Below, in pieces: positions 49,601 to 61,300 of a stretch of DNA of 64,000 nt. The position numbers and the translations under genes were made by a program. Below the pieces are notes generated by a model that saw only the letters and a program-made list of their open reading frames with translations, was not told the origin of the DNA and ran no database searches. Position 1 is the stretch's first letter. Each line of letters starts with the position of its first letter. Where the stretch lies: assembly GCF_047663525.1 (NCBI RefSeq), contig NC_092611.1, forward strand, positions 2,703,001-2,767,000, read 5' to 3'. The stretch is from Anas platyrhynchos (lineage: Eukaryota > Chordata > Aves > Anseriformes > Anatidae).

Positions 49601-52600
49601 CTGGCATATTAGAGTGATTTTTTTTTTTTTAAAGCCAAATAGTGCCTTTTTGGTCAGCATTGCTGGAGCGTGATGCTCTTTGCAGCTAACGAGATGCAGA
49701 TGCTTGCATCTAGCTCCAAGGGGCCAATGCCTGCGACCCTTCTTAGACTGTGCCTTGAGCAGAGGAGCAAAACCAGGAGCAAAAGTAGGCTGAATGGACT
49801 CAAATGTTTGCTTTGAACTGGAAATGCTTTCTGTGCCCAGCTGGAGTGTTTTTCCCCTGGTGCATCCTTGCCTTTTAGCATCTCGCAGTGCAGATAGGCA
49901 GCACATGAAATCAGAGTGCAAAGGGATGGAAATGCATGGGAAGGGGTGCTTTGCAGGGACACGTGTCTCCCTGAAAGACAAAGTGCTGGGTCCTGCCGGC
50001 ACACTGCAAGCCCAGTCCCAGCAAGCTCCCAAAAACAGGGGAGCAGTGAGGAAATAAATGCCCGGCCGCCCTGTCAGTTGCAATGAAATACGACTTCAGC
50101 GCATTAGGAAAGTGCCACCAGTCATGTTATATGTGTAGCTTTCAACTTTAATAAGGTGTTGCAAAAACTATGAAAATAGTTATAACCAAAACCACATTTT
50201 TCGGCGAGCACCAGCTCTGTTCTCCCATTCCCCGGTCACAATGTCTGGCTTTGTATCCTCTATAAAGCTGTTAAAGCCAATTGAAAAATGGCAGCGGGGC
50301 AAGCGACGGATTTGGGGTTAATCTACACGATGTGGATATCCGAAAATCCCAGCCTTATTTCGAACCATTTTAGACGACTCGTATTTTATTTCATGTCACT
50401 GCTACGCGTATAAAGAATGCACATCAGAAACAGGATTCGGAGCATTAAAATTGCATCGCCCCGCGTTGGGAAGCCAACCTGTAATTCCAGAAAAATAGAA
50501 TGTTTCAGTGTCTGCAGGAAGCTTGTGCCGTGCGATCAGCTCTGTGTTATTCCTCATTTTTTGGGAGGCAGGACCGGTCTTCTTAGATGCATCACTTCTA
50601 GGTTTGTTGGAAGGCACTTTATAGCTTTATAAAGCCCTTAAAATGTTTTTTAAACACTGCTTCCAGCTTATAAGGCTAGTTTTAGAATAGCAATTACAAG
50701 CTCCCTTATCCCCAAGCAAATTCCCACTGTGCTGGTGTATGTAAACCGGTTTAGACATTTTTAATGCTCGCGAGCAATAAATTTGAACGAGGAAGCAAGC
50801 ACCTCAGCCCGTGCAGCTGAAAGATGTGCTGTCCTAATTTATGTGTCAAATAAAACTCCACCAAGTTGCTGAGCAGTGGGGGGAGTTTATATTTTTACAG
50901 TTTTAAGCTCTTAATTTTTCCATGCCTGTCCCACAGTGAGCCTTGTTGGTGTGCTTTGTGCTTTTCTTTTTGACCCCCCACTCCCCCAGCATCTTCTTGC
51001 TGTCTCGTAGTGCCAGTGAGCAAGGTTGTGGCATCCTGATGAGCACCAGGTCGCTCCCAATGAACTGTCCGCTCTCGTCTTCCTCAGTGGAGCAGCCCCT
51101 GGCCTCCTCCTCCTCCTCAGCCACCCATTTCAGACCCCCATTCCCCCCCAAAAAAAACAAACCAGAAACTGGATCCTGAGCGCATTAATAAAACAAACAA
51201 ACAAAAAATCTCAATCCCACGGAGATCACATTTGCACCAAGTGTCCTGAACAACAGTCTTTAATGCATTTGTGCAGAAATTGCTTTCCTTCTATCTTAGT
51301 GACAGAGCCAATGTATCTAACTATGGCAATTAATTCGGCGGCATAAAAACCAAAGTGGGGCGTTTTGTCCACCAAATGTGTCCATGCCCATGCCAAGGCC
51401 CTCCCTTTGCTTCGGAGGGCATTCGCACATTTAAAAATAACATTTAAAATGCATTTTGAAGTTGTCCGTTAGATGAAAATGGCACTTTTGGCAAATATTT
51501 AGCAGAGCACCTGAATGCAGAAGCTCTTTGGCTCTAAGCAAACGCTCTATAAATTGGAGCACTTTGTCAGCCTGACAGCAAAGAACAAACTTAATAAACG
51601 GGATCGGAGGGTTGTTTTCCTGCACGGATCCGAGCTGTCAGCGCGTAATGGGATGGGTAACACAACTGGGATCAGGAGGCAGATTTCTGTGTGTGGCCTT
51701 GATTGAATTAATCTGGTGCAAATTTACCCTGCGAGCCTTGCCTGTGTTTCCCTCAGAGCTGGACGCAAATGGTGCTGGTGGCTCTCAGCGCCCTGACGTC
51801 GGCAGAGCAAGGTGAATCTGATAACTGCGATTCTCCTAATGAGCCAATAATTAAAACTCGTATCAGCACTGCAAACTTGCCCCACTGTGTCTCCGCCTCA
51901 CTCCAGGGATGCCAGAGTGATTTTAGCAATGCTGCTCCAGGGATGCTGGCATGATTTTAGCGATGCTCCTCTGGCTTTTGGGGGTGACTGGCCAAAACTG
52001 GTCCCCATCACAGGCGCGTTCCCCATTCCCCATTTTTTCTTGGTGCAGCCCTCAGCACCCAAATCCCATTGGAGGGGCTGTCACTTTGTACTGCCCGTGT
52101 TGGCTTTTTGAGCATTGCAGCCTCATCCATGCATTGCGGTCCTGGCCGTTGGGCAACCTTCCCTGACATCTGACCTTACCTTTTCCATTTGTATGGGCTT
52201 CCTCCCTCCTCACCCTGCCAGTCTCCCTAGGCAGGATGCCTTCAAGGCATGAAGTCTGTTTTTTTGTGTTGGTTTTTTTTTTGGTGTGTTTTTTCCTCCC
52301 TATTCCTCCACTTTTAAACATCCCGAACTGTTTGGCTGGAGGATACATGTTCTGAAAGCAGCAAATCCTGCTGTTTCTCCGAGAGGGAGTGAAGTGAGCG
52401 GGCTGCTTCAGTGGCACAGCCGGCAGAGCACCTGGAAAGCGGCCAAGGTTATTGCAAGGTGGGCATCGCCTTGCTTCCCTGCAGCCTTCACGGTGGGATC
52501 TCCTTCGGAGGGGATAGAAATGTTCCTGGGGAGATGGGCTGTTATCTCCGCGTGAATCGGAGCAGCGTTTTTGCTCTGCTTTAGCTCTGCATTCGTTATA

Positions 52601-53000
52601 CCCTTGGAGGGCCCCAGAGCATCATTCTGGTCCTGCTGGCTCGAAGGGCCACTGGCACGTGTGTGATGAGCTGGGGAGGGCTCAGTGTGCCTGGGCAGGA
52701 GCAGTGCAAGAGGGGATGCAGGGCAGGGATGCACTGAGGTGCTCCGTGAAGCTTGTTTTGGGCAACAATGGGCAAATTGTGTTAGTGCCTTCTGTCCCCA
52801 GGTCACACATTGAATTTTACTGCAAAAAGGGATTATTTGCAGAAGAAAGCGGTGGTGCCTCAACACTGCACCAAAGCACTCCTGCAACTTTTTAACCAGC
52901 AATGCACCGAACTGTTCCTTCAATAAAATTTGCAAGCTTTTTTTTTTGTTTGTTTTCCTTTTTGCTTCTTTAACTGCTAGTCTTTTTCAAAGGAGGCTGA
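46651..53000 (+). other. PKNOX2: Probable PKNOX2 intron 1, first part
   Basis: No coding exon found; none of the PKNOX2 protein segments I know appears in any frame. Contains T runs (46,661-46,672; 47,811-47,824; 48,018-48,037; 48,535-48,556), a G run (48,774-48,786) and an AT-rich, CpG-retaining block at 50,080-50,830. Confidence 0.55.
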
Positions 53001-56000
53001 GCAATTTCAGACCCAGTCTTCATCCTTCTCGCAGGAAACTTGCACAAATGCTGCGCTCCTGGACAGAAGAAGAGAGATTTTCAGAAGCAAGGAAGGGATT
53101 TGGGAGATTTGGTATCTCCCTGTGGGACACATGGGAGGAACTGGTCCCCTGAGGAGATGTGAAACCTGCGGCCGGTCCAGCTGTTTGGCCATGCAGCAAT
53201 GGAGGCCTGCACCAAAAGAAGCTGAAATGCACTCAAATCGGCACTTTGGTCTTTCCTTCATGACCACTGAGCAGGGAGCAGCAGGGGTGGGAAAGCTGCC
53301 AGGTGAGGTTTGCAAAGCCCTCTTTGCAAAGCCCCCCCGCGATGCACCCTTTTCAGAGCCCACCCTTTTGCAATGCCCCTTTTGCAAACTCCTTTCACAA
53401 CACAACCTTTGCAAAGCTCCTGTTGGAAAGCCCCCAGTGCAAACAGCCCCTTTGCAAAGCCCAACATTTTACCCTATGGGATTTTACCACCACCCCCAGG
53501 CTGGTGCAAGCCGGGGGCGGGGGACAGCTTTGGCCCCACTCCAGTGCCCAGCCAGGACACACAGCACCCTTCATGAAACCAGACAGAATTAAACCCTTTG
53601 TTTCCTGTTTGCCGGCCGCTTTAGCTGAGGCCAGGAGCGCTCAACAAACCCTCCTTTGTGCTAATTTAATTAATCGGGGCGGAGAGGATGAGAGCGCGGG
53701 CTATAAATACCTGCTTCTTCCCGGGGGCGAGGGGACCAGTGGCCCCACAGCCAGCCCCCGCTGCGACGTTGTGCATGGCGGGGATGCATGGTGGTGGCAC
53801 TTGGCACTTTGCTGATGCCACCACTGGCTTGTGAAACCGTGGTTTGGTGGGAAAAGCATGTTTTTTGGGAAAAGTGCCAATGTGCCGCTTTGAAGCTGTA
53901 CATGCTCTGGGGATGCTGGCGGCTGTCACAACCCCACTCCCTCCCTTTCTCTTCCCCTCCAACCAATGCAACCCCCCAAAGGGAGGAAAATCAGAGGAAT
54001 GCAGCAGCACAGCAGCTTTTCTGCTTCCCCCTGTTCCCAGTGCTGGCTCAAGCCTTCCAGCAATGTCCTGTTTTGTGCTGGAAAAAACACCACCGCAATG
54101 CATGGGTGCATGCTCCTGCCCTACTTTTGCAGCATTGCTGGTGCGTGTGCTCTCAAAAAGCGAACATTTAGCCCGAGTATTCAAATATTTGCAGAAAGCA
54201 ATTGTGCACAACTGGGCAAGGCACGCTGTGTGCAGGGCCGCTGCTTCTGTTCAGGGGCTCAGGGAGTGCTGGACCCAGCAGCCTGTGGCTGTTCTCAGCA
54301 TTTTCCCGATGAGATGTTTGCCCTGTGGTGCTGGTCTTTCCTTGCAATATGAGTTTCAGACTGCCCAGGCCCTTTGCAAATGAGGAAAATAAATCATGCA
54401 AAAGGGAATGAGTTCCCCAAGCTGCAGAAAATAAAGGACAAAATAGCTTCAAGACTTGTTGCTGAGCAAGTTTTGGCTGCACAGGGTGACCTGAGACTGC
54501 TACAAATGATCTCTTAACCTTATGAAGAACAGTTTTAAATCAAGAAATCCACATGGGGCTGTTTTAGCGCAATGCTTTTGATGCATAGTAACCTAATAAG
54601 CAGTGATACAACTTTTGGAGTGCCAGGGGTAAGTCCCAAGCTAAAGAGTTTGCACTCCAAACAGCAAAATTCCCCACTGGATTGGTGCAGATAGCAAATA
54701 AGAGCAAATAAAACTCTTCCCAACAACTTTGCAATAGCAAAGAGCCATACGGCAGCTGGGTATCACATACTCACTGTTGTTTTGGGTAGGAAAACCCTGG
54801 GCATACGTGGTGAGGGACTAATCCTGCCCGAAAAGCAGTGCAGGAGGGAAGGAGAAGGCACCTCGTGGCTGAGATAACAGCAAGGGATGCTTCTGAAGTG
54901 TCCAGAGTGAGTGTGTGATTAGACAGATACCTGTTCAAATGCTTCTGTTTCAGTTTTTTAAAGATAAAAGGGGCCTTCCTCAGCATGCAGGCTGAAAGAT
55001 TTATGAGCGTTTCATGGCTTGAATAATTCCACCTGTGGGATCCCCTCTGCAATGCTGCCTTTTCATCTTGCAGAGGGTATCGCCAGCCTGCGAGGGCTGG
55101 CGAGAGATGAGCCCCAAGTGATGCTCCAAGCCCTGTGGTGACTGAGCTGCTGCACCATGGGTTGGGAAATCTGCCTTCAGGCCTCTTTTCCAGCCTCTTA
55201 TTTTTGGGCATCTTCTCAGCTTCTGTTAGTTATGTTCCAACCCCCAGCTGGCTCCCATGGCACCAAAACAACCCCACCAAATGCCCCTAAAAAACAAAAC
55301 AAAACAACAAACAACATGAAGCTAATTCAGGTGCTGGAGCAAAGTCATCTTTTGGGGGCAAAGGGGTTAAATCGCACAGTTTGGGGAGGAATCAGATGTC
55401 CTCCCAAGCTGAGATTCACCACTCCCAGCTTCACAGTTCCAGGGAACAACCTGCCCCTGCCCCATCCCCCTCAGCCCTTTAATTAGCTGAATTTCAGCAT
55501 TTGACCAAAACTAAAGCACTACATGTGTTTGGAGCTCTTTTATCGTTGCCCTGATGAATAAGACGCGGTAAGAAAAATTGGTCATAGAAACTCTTTGGGC
55601 ATCTGGCTTGTTGTATTTAATGCTCATGCTATTTCTACAGTGTTTAAAACGGGAGAGATTTTGCCCATTTATTTTAGGGTTGCATTCAACTGCTGGGTGA
55701 TGTCACGTGAAACCCAGAGAAATTGTTGGTGAAACAATATCTCGGTCGAGCCTTGACGGCTGGCTTAAAATAGCTGCTTCGTGGCACGGCTGCGCAAGGG
55801 TGAGCGGAGTGGTGGTGGCGGCAGCGTGGCTGCTTCCTCCTTGGGGCATCACCTCCGTTTGTTGCCTGGGATGAGTTGCCCAGCTTGGGCCCTGACCTGA
55901 ATTTAAGGGAGATGACAATAATTCGGTCCTCAAAAGGTGAAATGTAAGAAGAAGGTGGTTTTCCACCACGGAGCCTTTACTCCTGGCTTCATTCAGGGGA

Positions 56001-57990
56001 AATCACAGCAGGAGGGTGCTTGGACCGATGCAGTGGGAATACATGGAAGTTGGTGGTGCAGGGGGGGTGCTGCGCCCATTTCCATTTGGAGAGCCTGAAT
56101 CTGGCAGGCTTTCCTCGCAGGAAAACCCTGGGCAATGAGCATCTCCCAGCTTGGTGCCTTTTCCCTACTGTGCACAGGGAGCTGGAGCATCCCCGGTCAG
56201 CCCCATGCCCCGCTGGCTCCTTGACCACGGCAGGTTGCAATTTGAGCAACCTTCTGTTGCTCCCTTCGCATTTTGGGGGAAGAAACGGTGTTTTTCCCAC
56301 AGGAAAAAGTAGCATTGGGTTTGTGAGTTGCTAACGTAGGGAGATACTCCTGCTTCTGCTGTCTTGGAAAGGAGTTTTTTTTAAACCTGTAGCAGAAGGA
56401 GTTAGGAATTGCAGCCTGGCTTGGTTGCTGTCAGAGGGGAGACCCTTGCAAAAGCCACGGTATTGCCAGCATGCTTTGGGTTATTAATAAAAGTTCTGTT
56501 TTTCCCAGTGTTTTGGCTTTGGGGTAGTGGAAAACACTAATTTTTCACATCACATCCCATACTTGAGATGTTTAAAAGCACTTGTGACGTCCCCGGCCTT
56601 GTCGCGTCTCTATTTACACAACCTCGTATAAATATTCCACATCCGCTTTTAATCCTGGTTTTCCTGGAATTTAAGGGCTTTGGTCACGCTGAAAGTTTCT
56701 GTGCAAAACTTCTTTGTGCCAGGCTTTTTCTCCAAAAAGAAAGTGGCCTGTCGAGATGTGCATCTTCCCCATCCCTTTCCACAGGGAATATTCACACACT
56801 CATATTTTGTTCCAGAATGAGCCAAAACCCACCAAAATGATTAAACCTTTACAGAGATGAAGCAGACCGGGACTATCAGCCTGAAAAAAAGGTTGAACAG
56901 GAGCATGCTATAAAACTACAAATAGCCTAGAGAAATATCCAGGGGATTTGTATGTACCTTCTTAGGGGGAAAAAGAGCTAAGGGATCCTGATGAGAATTA
57001 CAGGCTGACATGCTTAAAAAGAACCAAATGAGATATTTTTTTCACTTGTTTTGGGATCTCATTGAGCAAAAGGTTGGCTGGGTTAAAAACAACAATAAAA
57101 AAGGATTGGACGAAGAAATGCAAGGGAGTTGTTAACTGCTGGGATATCACATTTAATATCAGACATCCTTCCAGGTAACATTTTCCTGCAACAAAATAGC
57201 ATTTTCCTGGATTTTCTGGTGGCTGCAGTGTCTGTCTAATTTATTATTGTATTTAGGGTAACATAAGAGGAGATATTTTTGTTCGTTTGTTCTTATCAAT
57301 ATGCTGGGGGAATCTTTGAGTTTTTCTGGTTTGGCACGATAATCTTGCAAAGCCTCACATTTCTTCCTGGCATCCAGAGTGGCTGCAGCATCCTTGGGGA
57401 AAAAAAAAAAAAAAAAAAAAAAACACAAAAGAAAACAAAGCGCAGCCTTGGGTACAGCCTCAGCAAGGCGTTTTGCTGTGACACCAGGCACCTTGAAGCT
57501 GCAATTGTAGCAGAAAGGCCCCTAAAAAGCAGACCAAACAAGCCCACCCACTCGTAGTTGTTTCTCCTAAAAGGGCAAAGGATGCTCTTGTGATCTCCTC
57601 CCAAAATAATTGTGGCTGGGTGAGCTCGGGCAGAGCGTGGCTGGGTTTGCGCATGATTAACAGCGGCGTAAGCAATCTGCATACATAGCGAAGCCCCATT
57701 GGTATTACATTATTCTATTAGAGTTTCAAAGCTGGTATTAAGTGGACATGATTTCTTCCCATGGACCATTAATTTTGTTTTATTGCTGGCCTGATGGCCA
57801 TTACCCTTTTTTGCCAGTGCAATCCCCCATTAGGTTTGTACAATTAGCAAAACACGCCAGGAAGGGTGTTGCACCACGCTCAGCATTGCAGCATGCTGCT
57901 TGCACCCTCTGGGGTGCAAAGCTGCTGTGAACCTTAAAATGCACATGGGAGAGGAGTGGATGCGGACACTGTGTATCTGCTCATGTCCTG
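53001..57990 (+). other. PKNOX2: Probable PKNOX2 intron 1, middle part
   Basis: Contains a ~15 bp minisatellite (53,307-53,465), a TATA-box-like CTATAAATACC at 53,701, an AT-rich block at 55,480-55,700 and a poly-A run (57,400-57,423). No exon recognised. Confidence 0.55.
53307..53465. repeat. Degenerate ~15 bp minisatellite (TTTGCAAAGCCCC type)
   Basis: About ten successive units of 13-20 bp, each starting TTTGCAAAGC or a close variant followed by C-rich sequence. Confidence 0.75.
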
Positions 57991-57996
57991 CAGCCT

Positions 57997-58343
57997 GCAT
58001 ACCTAAATTAGCAGAGACTCTCCTAATGTGGCACTTAAATTATCAAAGCAATAGGATGGTACCCAAATCAGGAACAATCAATACCAGGTGCTCAAGTCAG
58101 CAAATAATCTTGAAGTTTAACCAAATTAGCAAAAATTCCTTCCAGGCACCAAATTAGGAAAGCCCCTAGCATAGCACCTGAATGAGCAATGATGCTGGAG
58201 TGGTGCCCAAATCAGCAAAAATCCTTGCAGGACACCTGAATCAATAAGCATCCTTTCTGGGTACCCCAGTCAGCAAAGATCCTCGCCAGGCACCCAAGCT
58301 GGAGACTCCAGCAGGGCACCCAAATTAGCTGAGATCCTCTCAG
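57997..58343. repeat. Twelve-copy ~29 bp minisatellite
   Basis: Each unit runs roughly GGCACCCAAATCAGCAAA, then AATCCTTNCA. Twelve head-to-tail copies of 26-33 bp can be laid out, diverged by substitutions and small gaps. The last copies (from about 58,200) are most regular. Confidence 0.85.
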
Positions 58344-61300
58344 GGCGCCTGGGTGCATCTGGGAAGCCGCAGAGGAGAGGTGCTTGCTCTCCCTGGCGGG
58401 GCCATCTCCCACTTTGGCTGCTTTATTATTTTGCAGTTTTTCTCCCTTAGCGTGGCCGGTGCCCATGCTCTCCTCTCCCTCTGGCTTCAACTTTTTCTGA
58501 TCCATCAGCATCAGGGTTTTTGCTCATTAAATGCTGCCTGGCAGAAACCCAGCATCGGGATGCTGAGGTCCTGGGACCCTTCTCCAAACCTGGGCTTTTT
58601 CTGCACCTGCTTTTTTGTATGGCTACAAGTGTAACCTCATTTCTACATTTAAAAATTAGCAAAAACCATCAGAAAGACTTCTCTCTGCCAAGCTGATTGC
58701 TTCCGCCTCGTTAAAGTAAAAACTAGTTTTTCAGCATCTTTGGTGTCTGAGGCTCAGAAGTGCTGTCGGTGTCTGGTGCCCATTGGTGGTTGTCCTTGCA
58801 AACAGAGTGCGTGTACGAAATCTAATTTTCTTACAAAACCAAGTTTCAGAGGAAAAACTAGGAAAACTTCATACCATTTTTGGTTTCAAAGTGCAATCCC
58901 ACCCTTTAGGCAGCACTGAAAGAAAGACCTTTTGCATGCAAGGAGGGTGCAAAATAGTTAAGTTGTTTTTGCTCCAAACTTGTAGCAAACTCAGATGGAA
59001 ATTGGATGGTGGTGAGCAGGACCTGAGAGGTGGAACCGTGATGAACTTGGCAAAGGATTCAAAGTCATCGCAGCCCAGCACTGTGTCGCATCATTCCTCC
59101 TGGCTTTGGGGAGGTTTTTAGTAGCACCTGCTTGTTGCTAAAATAATCATTTCTGATAAACACAGCAGAGCAAGTTCTGCTTTGTAATCAATGAATATAA
59201 ATAACCTCTTCTTTGAGTTGAATCTCTCTTCCTTGTTAGCCCTAATTAGAGCCTCTGGTTTTGCTCCTCATCAGTTAAGGGCAAAGCAAACCGGGGCATT
59301 TCCATGCACACCATTGGTGCTGCAGGAATTTACCAGCTGGGGCAGCTGGCCATGGGTATGCTTAGGGGCAGGGGGGCAGAACTACTGAATTCCTCTGCTT
59401 TTTATTGTTATTTTTTATCAAAAGGGTAAAGTTGGGACTGCGGCTGCAGTGCAGCAAGGGTGGTATTTAAAACTTAATTATTCCCTCCCCCCCCCCCCCC
59501 AATTAAATCAAATGAAAAAAAACACATTGCAGCTGTGCAGAGGCAGGAAAAAGAGGCTTCGCCAGCAGTGTGAGATGCTCTTTTAGCCCAGAAAGGGAAC
59601 AAAAAGCATCCATGGCTGGTGCTGGCCTCCATCCTTCTGTGCAGGGCTGGTCCTGCTGCATCTTTGTGGTGAGATGATACTGGCATTTTCTCTTTGATAC
59701 TGGTATTTTCTTTTCTTTTTCCTGGATGCCGTGTGGGGTCACCTGGCAGGGCCAGTCCACAGAGGGGGTTGAGAAAGCCTGGTCTGCCTGGGCTTGAGAA
59801 AGCAACCCACTGATGAACGAAGTGTTCATTTTAATTAATCCTTATTGATTGTGCACTAAGGTAGGCCTCAGAAGTTACTGGGTAATGAGCTCGGAGTGGG
59901 GCTGCTGGCCTGCAGCAGGCACTGTGTCCTGTTTGCTCGCCTGTGGCTGCATCCCGACTCGCAGCCTTCCCTCCCTGCAGCACGCTGGCTCGGCCTGGCA
60001 CTGGAAATGTTAAACCCTCCCTGGGCATGGCTGCACCTCAGAGTAAAAATAGATGGCTGGAATGAGGAGCTGAGCAGCTCACGGGACGGCCAAGCTGGTG
60101 TCGCCTGACACCACGCAAACAGCCGGGCACGCGGGGCGTTTTTGGCACATTTCTTACAAAATCCGCTCAGGCGTGGCGGGACGGAGAGGATGGGGTTCCC
60201 CATGGGGATGAAACCCTCCTCCGTCACAAAACGCCGGCGTGTTGCCCAAGGGCTGTGCTCTCCGGGTGTAATTTATTGCTGGGCAGTGACCTCTGTGCTC
60301 AGGAATACCTGGGAGAGAGCTGCTCCGTGCCTCCCGCACTGCAGCTCCACGTGTCCTCCTCTGCTGCGGGTCCGTCTCCTCTCCCAGGGAAGGAGAGGTG
60401 CTTTTGCCCAAGATCTGTAACAGGCTTCACAGTAACTTCTCCATTCTGCAATGCCCTGGCAGGGTGTTTTATTCCCACCCTGGGAGCAAAGAAGGATCCT
60501 GCTCCATGCCCTGTGTTTTTTGCAGAAGTTGTAGTCATTTTGGGACTGGCTGCCAGCTGGGCATCCCGAGAGGGTCAAATCCTGCACTTGCTGCCAGGTT
60601 ATTGAATTGCATGGTTTCCCCCCACCCAAAACCACTCTGCTCCTGCACGGGGTGGCCGTGAGCCCTTCCACTTTTGGGACCTGGCTCTCCCATCCTCTGC
60701 TGTGTGTCGGATCAGATGTCACAGCTTTCCCCTCTCCTCTGATAAACATCTCCCTGGGCAGTGGTTTTTGCTTTGCCCCTTGGGTTGGTGGCCACTGAAA
60801 CCCGAACTCGTATTTATTTATGTTCTTGCATGTTGTTTTCAGTTGGCTCCTTGCAAGCTGTGCCAGGCCCCTCCTGCAAGAGCTTGTGCTGCCCTGGATG
60901 CCTCGGCTTTCTGGTAGACCCAGAGCCACAGCTCCTGTCTATTTTGCTGCCTGCACCTAAAAGCAGCCAGGATTTAGTCCTGAGCAGAGGCATCCTTGCA
61001 TCACATGTGGCTTTTTTGCCTAAGCACGCAGGAGTGGGCTGCTGTGGCACTTCCTGCCCCAATTGTCCACGGAAAACCCAGACCTGCTCCCCTTCTCACC
61101 CTGCGTGGTGAAGGAGAATTTCAGTTGTTAAAGTTACGGGATGCTGTTGGCGAACACGCTGTTTGTAACACCTGCAAGCCTTTCAGCCGTCTTCGGCTCC
61201 TGGTTGAATTTTAGCATCCTCCAAAAACCTCCCTTTCAGCCCTGCCACTGCCATCTGCAGAGCCCCTGGCTGCATCCTGAGACTTGGTCCCTCCACACCA

